39,472 bases of DNA from Actinobacteria bacterium UBA2279 (lineage in GTDB: Bacteria > Actinomycetota > Coriobacteriia > Anaerosomatales > Anaerosomataceae): positions 44,689 to 84,160 of the forward strand of contig DDWT01000023.1 of NCBI GenBank assembly GCA_002347365.1, given 5' to 3'. The position numbers were made by a program, and so were the translations under genes. Below, piece by piece: positions 12,781-24,020 of this stretch (position 1 is its first letter; every line of letters starts with the position of its first letter). Under the pieces are notes generated by a model. That model did not search any database. It saw only the letters and a list, made by a program, of their open reading frames with translations, and had not been told where the DNA came from.

Positions 12781-15700
12781 ATGAGGGGGAGGCAGGTGGC
12801 AGGCGTGGAAGAGTGGGGGACGCCAGACTTCGGGAACACGCTCGTGCGAGAGCATCTTCTTAGCGTATTCCGAGGCTGTGAGCCGAGTCTGGTGCTTATT
12901 GTTGCGCCAAGTGGATACGGGAAGTCGGTGCTTGCAGCTCAGCTGGCTGGCAGCGAGCGATTCCAGGCAGCCGAATGGCATGACATGTCAGGGCTGCGCG
13001 TTGATTCTCGTGGCGTCGTCGAGAGCGTGTTTGCAAGTGTGGAGAGAAGTGCGGATGCTAACCACCGGATAGCGCTTAGTCTGGTGTCGCAGCCGGCTGA
13101 GGCAGACATGCTCAGCTCAATCGAGACGCACTATGGCGAGTTGGGTGACGGCCCGATGTGTGTCGTCCTCGACGGACTCGCAGAGCTACTGGATGCTTCC
13201 GTGTGTGTCAGGATTCTCTCATCCCTTCGACGCGTCCGAGGGAACAAGAGCTGTGTAATTGCAACCACGCGAGCGCTTTCGACCGATGTGCGGTCTTTGG
13301 GCGTTGTGCCGTGGGTACTCGAGACCGCTGATCTTGCACTGACAGCCGTTGAAGCTCAGGCTGTGCTGGCGCTGCGTGGGCGATCGGACGTGGACCTAGC
13401 GAATGCCCAGGAGGCGTGTACCTCGTGCGGTGGGCAGGTTGCGCTGTTGTCCGTGATGGCAATGCACCGGGACAGTGTTGGGTTGGGCTCAGGGTCACGT
13501 GTCTCCATGGACTTGAGGGTACACCTGATGGAGTCCGCGTTGGGACAGCTGACACCCGAGGGTAGGGAGCTCCTCTTTGCGGCTGCATTGCTGCGGACGG
13601 GTAGTTGCTCTGATCTCGATGTGCTTATGGGGTGGCCGACCTCACGCATGTTGCGACGAGTTTCTGAGGCGGTTCCACTGCTGCACGTGAGCTCCAGTGC
13701 AGTCTCCTCCGGCACGTTTCTCCTGCATGACCATGCGGCGGATGTCTTCTCGACGAATCCTCTCGGCATCTCTGGTATTCGTGTCCAGGAGATTGAACAT
13801 CGTGCCCTGGAATGCCTGAGTGTCCGGGGTGATTTTGAGCGGTACTTCCTGATTGTCGAGAGAGGGTCCACCCCTGAGCTAGTAGCAGCACTAGAACATC
13901 GCGGGATGGAGTTGCTTGCTCGCGGTCAGGCAAGCTTGCTCCGCCGCTTGATGGATGACCTACCGGTCACTGTTGTGGCGAGCAGGCCCGTGCTCCTGCT
14001 TCTTAACGCGCGTCTTCAACGCATGGCGGGGCGACCCCATCTTGCACTGAGTAGCATCGAGGCGGCGCTGACGCTGGCGGTTGAGTACGGACAAGAGAAG
14101 ATCGTCGCTGAGTCGAGAGTGCTGATGGCGCGCATACTATTGGACCTGTCGGACACGGCTTCGGTTGGCACGTGCCTGGCACCTCTCTTCACGATGTCGA
14201 GCCGAGTCATCGGGCCGGAGCTTTTGGCGCTTGGTCACGCTTACATGGGGATTAGTCTCGCCCACGGCGGTGCGCTGGAGAGCGCTCAGACAAATATGTC
14301 GACTGCGATTGCCCTGTTGGACCGATACGGCTTGTCTGGGGAGACCAGGGGTCACGTGCTGATAAGCTGTCTCTGGCTTGCGGGTCCCGTAGACGGCGAT
14401 TGGGCTCACGTGGCCCGTCGCCTTGAAGCCGTCGTTGCCGCTCCAGGCACCTCGGTTAGCATGAGCCTCCACGTGCAGAGCAACCTTGCTTGGGCGCTCA
14501 TTCAGATGGGGCACCTTCACAGAGCGGCGAGTCTCAATGCAAATCTAAGATCAAAGGCAGCTCTGTGTGATGTTCTGTGGATTGGGAACTACGCCGATAG
14601 TAATGAGTCTGCCTTGTTCGCTGGCATGGGGCGAATGGACGATGCTCTCGATCTCCAGGGAACGATGATTGATGCATGTCGGGCGAGCAGTGATGCCTTC
14701 TCTGCCGCCTGGGGGCAGCTTGCCAGGGCCAAGTACATGCGTGCTCTGGGTAGACTCGACGAATCACTGCACCATGCCGAGGAAGCCCTAGCGTACTTCG
14801 ACAGCGACGATTCTGGCGCACCAACGTGGGCGACACGGGCAATGCTCGAAGTAGCGGCATCTCGTCTGGGGCTTGGGGAGGTCGTGGTCGCAGCGGATAC
14901 AGTAGACCGCGTAATGGAGTCGCTGGGATCCACGCGAATAACGGTTGACACGCTGGTCGCGGCCCTACTACAGGCGGAAATTGCCCGACGCACTCTCACA
15001 GGTGAACCGGCCTGTACTCAATTGGGTGCATGCGGCGACTACATTCTCAGCGAAAGCGCCAACTGGGAGCTAGCCATGTACATCCGAGCATTCCCGGGGC
15101 TGCTCGGCCTTGTCGCTGCGGCTGTCGGTGTGGATAGGCTGCCGGCTCACATGCTTCGCATGATCATGCCCGAACATGCGCGCGCTGCGCTTCCGTTGGC
15201 TCGCGATGTCCTTGATGAGGACGCTTGGAGACGTCTTGCCGTAAGGCTTCTCGGCGAGGACGAGGCGAGAGAGTTCGAATCTTCGTTCAGCGGTGAGCCG
15301 CTCGTGCACGTGCGACTGTTCGGCGGACTCGAGGTCATCACTCCGGATGGGGTGGTGCCGGATCGGTCATGGCGCAAGCGCAAGGCACGGCTTCTCTTCA
15401 TGATGCTGGTCGCGCGTCAGGGTAGAGATGTGCCGCGCGACATGCTCCTCGAACATCTGTGGCCGGACATGGACGACGAGCGTGCGAAGAACAACTTCTA
15501 TGTGATCTGGTCTGCAATGAAGCGGGCACTTCTGTCAGCCGGCAAGGCGGCCCCGTGTCCCTATGTCGAGCATGTCGGTGGAATCTGCCGCATCGTTCGC
15601 CCGTTGGTGCGCTCGGATCTTGATGGTTTCGACGAGGCTGTTGCGATGCTCGACAGCGCCGAGGCAGCAGGGGACATGGCTTCTGCACTTATGGCTGCAC

Positions 15701-16077
15701 GTCAGCTGAAGGACATCTATCGGTCCGACCTGTTGCCGTCAGAGATCTACGACGATTGGTTCCGACCGCTTCGGGAGCGCTGTCGCGTGCAATTCGGAGA
15801 CTCGATGCTGCGGGTGAGTCGCATGTGTCGAGACTCTGGCGACGTTGAGCAAGCAGTGCATTTCGTCCGTGCCGGACTTGAACACGATCCATGGCGCGAG
15901 GATCTATACCAGGCTGCGATGCGCTGTCAGATCGACATCGGTCAGAGAAGTGGCGCCGTCGACCTGTTCATGGCATGTCGTTCGAAGCTGTCCGAGGACC
16001 TGGGGCTGGATCCAAGCCTCGAGACTCGGCGTCTCTACGAAGAGGTGCTAGCGATGGAAGAGCTTGCCCGCGAGTAG
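12781..16077 (+). CDS. Large ATPase-TPR transcriptional activator with C-terminal BTAD domain
   Basis: A 1098-residue regulator. At the N-terminus is an AAA/STAND-type NTPase module: Walker A APSGYGKS at residues about 42-49, a Walker B-like CVVLDGLAEL, and a helical sensor region as in MalT/LuxR-type activators. The long middle (about 300-830) is TPR-like helical repeats rich in Ala/Leu. From about residue 840 comes a winged-helix OmpR-like DNA-binding segment (VRLFGGLEVITPDGVVPDRS, WRKRKARLLFMMLVARQG, DMLLEHLWPDMD), then a bacterial transcriptional activation domain (YDDWFRPLRERCRVQFGD, AGLEHDPWREDLYQAAMR, SEDLGLDPSLETRRLYEEVL). The DNA-binding unit is C-terminal instead of the N-terminal position seen in SARPs. 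ATG 12781 lacks a Shine-Dalgarno; GTG 12796 or GTG 12805, after GGGGGAGG, may be the real start. It is probably the regulator of the HD-GYP block. Confidence 0.85.
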   Translation: MRGRQVAGVEEWGTPDFGNTLVREHLLSVFRGCEPSLVLIVAPSGYGKSVLAAQLAGSERFQAAEWHDMSGLRVDSRGVVESVFASVERSADANHRIALSLVSQPAEADMLSSIETHYGELGDGPMCVVLDGLAELLDASVCVRILSSLRRVRGNKSCVIATTRALSTDVRSLGVVPWVLETADLALTAVEAQAVLALRGRSDVDLANAQEACTSCGGQVALLSVMAMHRDSVGLGSGSRVSMDLRVHLMESALGQLTPEGRELLFAAALLRTGSCSDLDVLMGWPTSRMLRRVSEAVPLLHVSSSAVSSGTFLLHDHAADVFSTNPLGISGIRVQEIEHRALECLSVRGDFERYFLIVERGSTPELVAALEHRGMELLARGQASLLRRLMDDLPVTVVASRPVLLLLNARLQRMAGRPHLALSSIEAALTLAVEYGQEKIVAESRVLMARILLDLSDTASVGTCLAPLFTMSSRVIGPELLALGHAYMGISLAHGGALESAQTNMSTAIALLDRYGLSGETRGHVLISCLWLAGPVDGDWAHVARRLEAVVAAPGTSVSMSLHVQSNLAWALIQMGHLHRAASLNANLRSKAALCDVLWIGNYADSNESALFAGMGRMDDALDLQGTMIDACRASSDAFSAAWGQLARAKYMRALGRLDESLHHAEEALAYFDSDDSGAPTWATRAMLEVAASRLGLGEVVVAADTVDRVMESLGSTRITVDTLVAALLQAEIARRTLTGEPACTQLGACGDYILSESANWELAMYIRAFPGLLGLVAAAVGVDRLPAHMLRMIMPEHARAALPLARDVLDEDAWRRLAVRLLGEDEAREFESSFSGEPLVHVRLFGGLEVITPDGVVPDRSWRKRKARLLFMMLVARQGRDVPRDMLLEHLWPDMDDERAKNNFYVIWSAMKRALLSAGKAAPCPYVEHVGGICRIVRPLVRSDLDGFDEAVAMLDSAEAAGDMASALMAARQLKDIYRSDLLPSEIYDDWFRPLRERCRVQFGDSMLRVSRMCRDSGDVEQAVHFVRAGLEHDPWREDLYQAAMRCQIDIGQRSGAVDLFMACRSKLSEDLGLDPSLETRRLYEEVLAMEELARE

Positions 16078-16302
16078 TCTGAATCGGGTTATGGTTGGTT
16101 AAGTGTCTAGTCAGGTCGGCCGACTAGAATCACAACAGCTGAGCCGCAGAGCTCAGACGGATCGGTCGGCGGATTTGGCGGGCTCTCCTTCGTGAGCATA
16201 GCGACAGTGACGGCGCTTGAATGGTGAGGAGAGGGAGACTCCTGAGGGGCACCGAGAGGGCGGTGTCGCTGGTCGGGCCCATTAGGTTCTAGCCGCACCG
16301 AG
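16078..16302 (+). other. Non-coding, folded intergenic region upstream of secA
   Basis: No credible gene is seen. It holds nested inverted repeats. CTAGTC 16107-16112 pairs with GACTAG 16122-16127, and CTGAGC 16139-16144 with GCTCAG 16151-16156. A longer closed domain is bounded by AGCGACA 16200-16206 and TGTCGCT 16264-16270. Inside it GGTG pairs with CACC around a GGAG/CTCC hairpin. The last domain has the look of a structured RNA (purine-rich loops, nested stems), but I cannot match it to a known family. Confidence 0.45.
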
Positions 16303-16342
16303 ACCGGCCCTCGGACGCCCGTGGTCCGAGGGCCGGTTGCTG
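16303..16342 (+). terminator. Strong intrinsic terminator before secA
   Basis: ACCGGCCCTCGGAC 16303-16316 pairs perfectly with GTCCGAGGGCCGGT 16324-16337, followed by TGCTGCCTTCTT. It ends the BTAD gene or a non-coding transcript upstream and isolates secA. Confidence 0.8.
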
Positions 16343-16418
16343 CCTTCTTGGCACGGGGATTGCCCAGGTGACGGTAGCGCCACAGACCGCCTGAGTGCAC
16401 GGGACGTGGGTGCTCCTG

Positions 16419-16427
16419 TGCTATCAT
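16419..16427 (+). promoter_or_regulatory. Extended -10 promoter of secA
   Basis: TGCTATCAT is an extended -10 (TGn + TATCAT) about 50 bases before the secA start; the -35 is weak. Confidence 0.5.
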
Positions 16428-16477
16428 CGGGCTTGCTTTGAACACTCTCCGAACCACTTCCAGAGGACTGACTATCC

Positions 16478-19234
<2,757 letters not shown>

Positions 19235-19295
19235 ACCGGGCGGCGCACAGCCGCACCCCGGTCCTATCCGTCCGTCACGTGAAGTGGTTGTCATC

Positions 19296-20429
19296 ATGAT
19301 TGAAGACCGCACCGAGCAGATCCACACGATGCGCGAACGCGTTCAGCGCATCGGCGAGTACCTCCATCTGGACGCAAAGCGCGATGATGTTGCAGCGCTG
19401 GAAGCACAGGCGACCGAACCGGGGTTCTGGGACGACCAGAACCGCGCACAGTCCATCATGGCAGAGGCCTCCGGGCTCCGTGATGAGATCGGATCGTACG
19501 AGTCGATCGTCACTGATCTCGATGATCTTGAGGTCGCCAACGAGTTGGCGGTCGCCGATGAGGACGCCGACCTGGCGGATGAGACGTCCTCGGGTCTGAA
19601 AGCACTCGGTAAGCGCATCAACAGCCTTGAAGTCGCCACGTGGTTCACGGGCGAGTTCGACCATGGCGACGCGATCGTCACCATCAATCCGGGCCAGGGC
19701 GGCCTTGAGGCACAAGACTGGGCCGAGATGCTGCTCAAGATGCTCACCAAGTACGCCGCGTCGAACAAGTGGCGGATCGACCTGCACGACGCACCGGCCG
19801 GTGTGGAGCTGGGTATCGATCGCGCCGTGTTCACTGTCCACGGCAAGAACGCGTACGGCATGCTGCAGTCCGAGGATGGCGTGCACCGCCTGGTACGCAT
19901 CAGCCCCACGGACGAGAAGAAGCGTCGCCAGACGACGTTCGCGCGCGTCGAGGTCCTCCCGTTGCTGCCCGATGAGATCGAGGTCGAGATCCGCGACGAG
20001 GACCTGCGCATCGACGTGTATCGCTCCTCCGGCCCCGGCGGCCAGTCCGTGAACACCACCGACTCGGCGGTACGCATCACTCACATGCCCTCGGGACTGG
20101 TCGTCACCTGCCAGAACGAGAAGAGCCAGCTCAAGAACCGCGAAACGGCGATGAAGATCCTGCGCTCACGTCTCTACGAACTCGAAGAGGAGCGGCGCCA
20201 GGCCGAGATGGACATACTGCGCGGCGAGAAGAAGGACATCTCCTTCGGCAGCCAGATACGCAGCTACGTGCTGTACCCGTACCAGATGGTCAAAGACCAC
20301 CGCACGGGCGTCGAGACCGGCAATGTCGACGCCGTGCTCGGCGGAGACATCGAAGAATTCGTGCTGGGCTTCCATCGCTGGCGCGTCGGCAGTGAAACGG
20401 CGGCGACGGTGGGGGGCGGCACCAGCTGA
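19296..20429 (+). CDS. prfB: Peptide chain release factor 2, with SPT in place of SPF
   Basis: RF2 ends translation at UGA and UAA. The 377-residue protein has the N-terminal helical domain, the codon-reading domain, the GGQ loop (YRSSGPGGQSVNTTDSAVRI) that triggers peptidyl-tRNA hydrolysis, and the C-terminal helical region ending VLGFHRW. The tripeptide that reads the codon, SPF in typical RF2, is SPT here (GVHRLVRISPTDEKKRRQ). RF1 has a threonine at the third position (PxT). The programmed +1 frameshift with an in-frame TGA near codon 25 is absent: EYLHLDAK is read straight through. Start chosen: ATG 19296 (MIEDRTEQIHTMRERVQRI); the frame is open further upstream, overlapping the secA end. 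The PHP gene starts in the stop codon (TGATG). Confidence 0.93.
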   Translation: MIEDRTEQIHTMRERVQRIGEYLHLDAKRDDVAALEAQATEPGFWDDQNRAQSIMAEASGLRDEIGSYESIVTDLDDLEVANELAVADEDADLADETSSGLKALGKRINSLEVATWFTGEFDHGDAIVTINPGQGGLEAQDWAEMLLKMLTKYAASNKWRIDLHDAPAGVELGIDRAVFTVHGKNAYGMLQSEDGVHRLVRISPTDEKKRRQTTFARVEVLPLLPDEIEVEIRDEDLRIDVYRSSGPGGQSVNTTDSAVRITHMPSGLVVTCQNEKSQLKNRETAMKILRSRLYELEEERRQAEMDILRGEKKDISFGSQIRSYVLYPYQMVKDHRTGVETGNVDAVLGGDIEEFVLGFHRWRVGSETAATVGGGTS

Positions 20430-21184
20430 TGCGGCTCCTGGCCGATCTGCATACGCACACCACCGCGTCGGGGCACGCATACTCGACTGTGAGCGAACTC
20501 GCTGCAACCGCCGCAGTGCGAGGTCTTGAGCTGATCGCGCTCACCGATCACGGTCCGGCCGTTCCGGACGGTCCTCATCCGTGGCACTTCTGGAATCTCA
20601 AGGTGCTCCCGTCGGTGCTAGGCGGGGTGCGCATCCTCAAAGGCGTGGAGGCGAACCCTTCGCTTGAGACGGAGAACGGGATCGATCTCCCCGATGAGCT
20701 GCTGCGTGTCCTCGACTTCGTAGCCGTCGGTCTGCATCCGCTCAGTGGTTTCGACGGGCGGGATGTCACGAAGAACACGGAAGCCATGCTCGCCGTGATC
20801 GCCAACCCCTTCGTCGACATGGTCACGCATCCGGGTACTAGCGATTACCCCACAGACATGGAGACGATCGTCTCGGCAGCGGTGCAACATAACGTGATCT
20901 TGGAGTTGAACGCGCATTCGTTCGATCCCACGAGCACGCGCCACGCCAGCAACGGACAGGAGCGGGAGTTCGCGCGCGCGGCGCTTGAAGCGGGTGCGCC
21001 AATCGCGATAGGCTCAGACGCACACTTCCATCTGCATGTGGGTCGTTTCGACGGTGCGTTGACGGTGGCCGAGGAGATCGGTGTGCGGGAGGAGCGGGTC
21101 GTGAACCGCAACGCCGCTTCGGTGCTGGAGTTTCTTCTCGGCAGGCGTGACCGTCCGCGTCTGGACGCAGGAGGGGAGTGGTAG
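20429..21184 (+). CDS. PHP-domain phosphoesterase (YcdX-like)
   Basis: A 251-residue metal-dependent hydrolase of the PHP superfamily. Metal-ligand motifs in order are ADLHTHT (residues about 5-11), LTDHGP, the KGVEAN glutamate, VDMVTHPGTSDYP, ILELNAHSF and IGSDAHFHLHVG. This matches the YcdX-type trinuclear zinc phosphatases, including histidinol-phosphatase-like enzymes; the substrate is not predictable. ATG overlaps the prfB stop, so translation is coupled. Two residues before its end, a purine-rich GGAGGGGAG serves as ribosome-binding site for the next gene. Confidence 0.88.
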   Translation: MRLLADLHTHTTASGHAYSTVSELAATAAVRGLELIALTDHGPAVPDGPHPWHFWNLKVLPSVLGGVRILKGVEANPSLETENGIDLPDELLRVLDFVAVGLHPLSGFDGRDVTKNTEAMLAVIANPFVDMVTHPGTSDYPTDMETIVSAAVQHNVILELNAHSFDPTSTRHASNGQEREFARAALEAGAPIAIGSDAHFHLHVGRFDGALTVAEEIGVREERVVNRNAASVLEFLLGRRDRPRLDAGGEW

Positions 21185-21186
21185 TC

Positions 21187-22098
21187 GTGGTCAAGCGTGT
21201 GCTCTCCAGAGTCGATCCACGGACGGTGCTGAAGCATCGGCGTACCCGGGACTACCTGCTGATGACCGTCGGTATCGTGATCACGGCATGGGGTCTGAAC
21301 GCGTTTCTCATCCCGAACAAGCTTGCAGCCGGTGGCGTCTCCGGTCTGGCGACCGTGCTCTACTACGTCATTCGCGATGCGACCAACGGGGCCGTGCAGC
21401 TTCCCATCGGTATCCAGATGCTGGCGATGAACTCGGTCCTCCTGGCGATCGCCATAAAGGCGCGCGGTTGGCGGTATGGTGCCAAGACGGTATACGGGAT
21501 GGTCGCGCTGTCGGTCGCCATCGACGTGCTCGCGCCGTTCACCCCGCATCTGGCCGGCAACGACCTTCTGCTTGCTGTGCTGTATGGTGGCGCGGTGACC
21601 GGCATCGGGATGGGTCTCGTGTTCAAGGCTCGCGGCAACACCGGTGGTACCGACATCGTCGCCCAACTTCTGACCGATCACGTCAATCTCAGTGTCGGGC
21701 AGCTCATGTTGTTGTCCGACGCAGTGGTCACGGTGTGCGCGGCGTTGGCCTTCGGCCCTGACCTGGCTCTCTATGGCGCTGTGGCGATATTCGTCAACGC
21801 CTCGGTCATCGATGTCGTGCAACAGGGCCTCACGGTGGACAAGGCGGCGTATGTGATCTCCGCAGAGTCCCAGCGGATCGCGGATGCCATACTGAACGGG
21901 CTTGGACGGGGTGCGACAGGGCTGGCAGGACGAGGCCTGTACTCCGGTGAGGAGCGGGAGGTCGTATTCACGGTCGTCTCGCGCAAGGAGTTGGACGCGC
22001 TCAAAGCGATCGTGCATGCGGTCGACCCGTCCGCGTTCCTGATAATCTCCGATGTACACGAAGCATTGGGCGAGGGATTCAAAGAGATCGGAGTCTAG
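21187..22098 (+). CDS. YitT-family membrane protein (DUF161 + DUF2179)
   Basis: A 303-residue protein with about five to six membrane helices of the YitT/YpjC family (LMTVGIVITAWGLNAFLIPN, LAAGGVSGLATVL, GMGLVFKARGNTGGTDIVAQ). It ends with the cytoplasmic DUF2179 domain (GRGATGLAGRGLYSGEEREV, VVSRKELDALKAIVHAVDPS, FLIISDVHEALGEGF), a small ferredoxin-like fold resembling PII/ACT sensors. Its function is unsettled. GTG at 21187 is preferred because the AGGAGGGGAG site lies about ten bases upstream; GTG 21178 in the same frame overlaps it. It follows the PHP gene and ends one base before the transketolase ATG, so a single operon from prfB through transketolase is likely. Confidence 0.87.
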   Translation: MVKRVLSRVDPRTVLKHRRTRDYLLMTVGIVITAWGLNAFLIPNKLAAGGVSGLATVLYYVIRDATNGAVQLPIGIQMLAMNSVLLAIAIKARGWRYGAKTVYGMVALSVAIDVLAPFTPHLAGNDLLLAVLYGGAVTGIGMGLVFKARGNTGGTDIVAQLLTDHVNLSVGQLMLLSDAVVTVCAALAFGPDLALYGAVAIFVNASVIDVVQQGLTVDKAAYVISAESQRIADAILNGLGRGATGLAGRGLYSGEEREVVFTVVSRKELDALKAIVHAVDPSAFLIISDVHEALGEGFKEIGV

Positions 22099-22099
22099 T

Positions 22100-22957
22100 A
22101 TGGCGAGCACACCTGACCTGGGGCTCATCCGCGCGAAGGCCGCCCGCATGCGTCTCGACATCGTTGAGATGATCGCGGAGGCCGGCTCAGGACACCCGGG
22201 CGGTTCACTTTCGGCTGCCGACATCGTGGCAGCGCTGTACTTCGGCGTGCTGCGACACGACCCGACCCGGCCTGACTGGTCCGAGCGCGACCGTTTCGTG
22301 CTCAGCAAGGGCCACGCAGCACCGGTGCTCTATGCGGCACTGGCCGAGGCGGGCTACTTCGACCGGCAACATCTCTCCACCCTGCGGAAGCTTGGGTCCA
22401 TACTCCAGGGTCACCCGGACAGCAAGAAGGTGCCGGGCGTCGAGGTGTCCACCGGGTCGCTCGGCCAGGGACTCTCCATCGCAAGCGGTATCGCACTGGG
22501 GCTGAAGCTGGACGGCAGCCAGTCCCGCGTGTTCTGCCTTCTCGGTGATGGCGAACTTCAAGAAGGTCAGGTCTGGGAGGCGGCGATGTTCGCGGCGCAT
22601 CATCGAGTGGATCGCCTTGTCGCGATCGTCGACCACAACGGACTGCAGATCGATGGCGCGTGTAGCGAAGTCATGTGCCTGGGTGATGTCGAAGCCAAGT
22701 TCAGCGCCTTCGGCTGGAAGACCATCGCGACCGACGGTCACGATACCGAGTCCCTCATGCGGGCATTCGCGGCGGCCGACGCCGCGCTGGGCGACGGTTC
22801 ACCAGTGGTGATAGTGTGCAGGACCACGAAGGGCAAAGGTGTGTCGTTCATGGAGAACAACGCCGGGTGGCACGGCAAAGCGCCGAACGCCGATGAGACC
22901 GAGCGTGCAGTGGCCGAATTGAGTGCAGTGATCGAGAAGGAGGCCGCACGTGGGTGA
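22100..22957 (+). CDS. Transketolase, N-terminal (thiamine diphosphate-binding) subunit
   Basis: The first half of a split transketolase, 285 residues. Motifs are GSGHPGGSLSAADIVAALYFGVL, RDRFVLSKGHAAPVLYAAL, the STGSLGQGLSIASG segment, and the thiamine-diphosphate/Mg motif LLGDGELQEGQVWEAAMFA...IVDHNGLQIDG. The enzyme moves two-carbon units between sugar phosphates in the non-oxidative pentose phosphate pathway. The second half is encoded immediately after. Splitting into two genes is usual in archaea and many anaerobic bacteria. The ATG is one base after the YitT stop. The next gene overlaps its last eight bases. Confidence 0.95.
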   Translation: MASTPDLGLIRAKAARMRLDIVEMIAEAGSGHPGGSLSAADIVAALYFGVLRHDPTRPDWSERDRFVLSKGHAAPVLYAALAEAGYFDRQHLSTLRKLGSILQGHPDSKKVPGVEVSTGSLGQGLSIASGIALGLKLDGSQSRVFCLLGDGELQEGQVWEAAMFAAHHRVDRLVAIVDHNGLQIDGACSEVMCLGDVEAKFSAFGWKTIATDGHDTESLMRAFAAADAALGDGSPVVIVCRTTKGKGVSFMENNAGWHGKAPNADETERAVAELSAVIEKEAARG

Positions 22958-23879
22958 CAAAGCGACCCGGGCCGCTCTTGGCGAGACCCTCAACGAACTC
23001 CTTGCAGACGGCTTTGATGTCGTCGCCGTCGAGGCCGACCTGTCCAAGTCGACGACGACCGCGACCTTCCAGGACGCGCACCCGGATCGGTTCTTCAATG
23101 CAGGGATAGCCGAGGCGAACATGATCGATGTTGCCGCCGGGCTTGCCGTGACGGGCAAGATCGCGTTCACGGGATCGTTCGCGGTGTTCGCGACGGGGCG
23201 CGCCTACGACCAGGTGCGCAACACGGTCTGCTACTCAGACCTTGGCGTGAAGCTTGCGCCGACTCATTCGGGTATCACAGTGGGGCCGGATGGCGGAAGC
23301 CATCAGATGGTCGAGGACCTAGCGCTTATGCGGGTACTCCCGGGCATGCGCGTTGTTGTGCCTGCCGACTACAACTCAGCGAAGAGTGCGCTTCGGCTGG
23401 CGGCCCAGACGCCCGGCCCCTTCTACGTGCGTCTCGGACGCGTCGGCGTTCCGCCGGTCTACGACGCAGACTTCAGAATGGAGCTCGGCAAGGCCTACGT
23501 GTTGCGCGAAGGCGCCGATGTGACGCTCGCCGCATGCGGCGTGATGGTCGGGGAGGCCCTCCAGGCCGCGCTCGAGCTGGCCGCGGAGGGTGTCTCGGCG
23601 GAAGTCATAGACGTCGCGAGCATCAAACCGATCGATGCCGACACGCTTGTCGCGTCGGCGACGAAGACCGGCGCTGTGGTCACATGCGAGGAGCACTCGA
23701 TCATCGGTGGGCTGGGCTCGGCTGTTGCCGAGCTGCTTGGCGAGAGATGCCCGGTTCCCATGCGCCGGGTAGGCGTGCGGGACGTGTTCGGGACCTCGGG
23801 CGAGCCTGAGGAACTGATGGCCTACTTCGGCCTGACCGCTTCAGACATCGTTGCGGCGGCACGGCAGCTGCTTGAGTAG
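22950..23879 (+). CDS. Transketolase, C-terminal subunit
   Basis: The second half of the split transketolase, 309 residues. It has the pyrimidine-binding domain (VVAVEADLSKSTTTATFQDAHPDRFFNAGIAEANMIDVAAGLA-type segment with the Glu that activates the cofactor; THSGITVGPDGGSHQ) and the C-terminal regulatory domain (VTLAACGVMVGEALQAAL, VIDVASIKPIDADTL, TCEEHSIIGGLGSAVAEL). The start is GTG at 22950 with GAAGGAGG upstream, overlapping the N-terminal subunit gene by eight bases, which ensures equal synthesis. It is the last gene of the prfB-PHP-YitT-transketolase run; about 140 bases then precede ftsE. Confidence 0.95.
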   Translation: MGDKATRAALGETLNELLADGFDVVAVEADLSKSTTTATFQDAHPDRFFNAGIAEANMIDVAAGLAVTGKIAFTGSFAVFATGRAYDQVRNTVCYSDLGVKLAPTHSGITVGPDGGSHQMVEDLALMRVLPGMRVVVPADYNSAKSALRLAAQTPGPFYVRLGRVGVPPVYDADFRMELGKAYVLREGADVTLAACGVMVGEALQAALELAAEGVSAEVIDVASIKPIDADTLVASATKTGAVVTCEEHSIIGGLGSAVAELLGERCPVPMRRVGVRDVFGTSGEPEELMAYFGLTASDIVAAARQLLE

Positions 23880-23977
23880 GCTTGGTCTATTTCAGGCCTG
23901 TAGCGTGTCCGAGTTCTGGAGTTCGTGTGGAGAAGTGCCCGCGCGGCTCCGCAATGCACCTGATTCACGTCGCGTTC

Positions 23978-23986
23978 TGGTAGAAT
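23978..23986 (+). promoter_or_regulatory. Extended -10 promoter of ftsE
   Basis: TGGTAGAAT is an extended -10 about 35 bases before the ftsE ATG. The same form (TGCTAGAAT) occurs on the minus strand before the gene ending at 26799. Confidence 0.5.
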
Positions 23987-24020
23987 GTCGCGGGAATCGC
24001 AGAATGAGATGGAGCACCCC

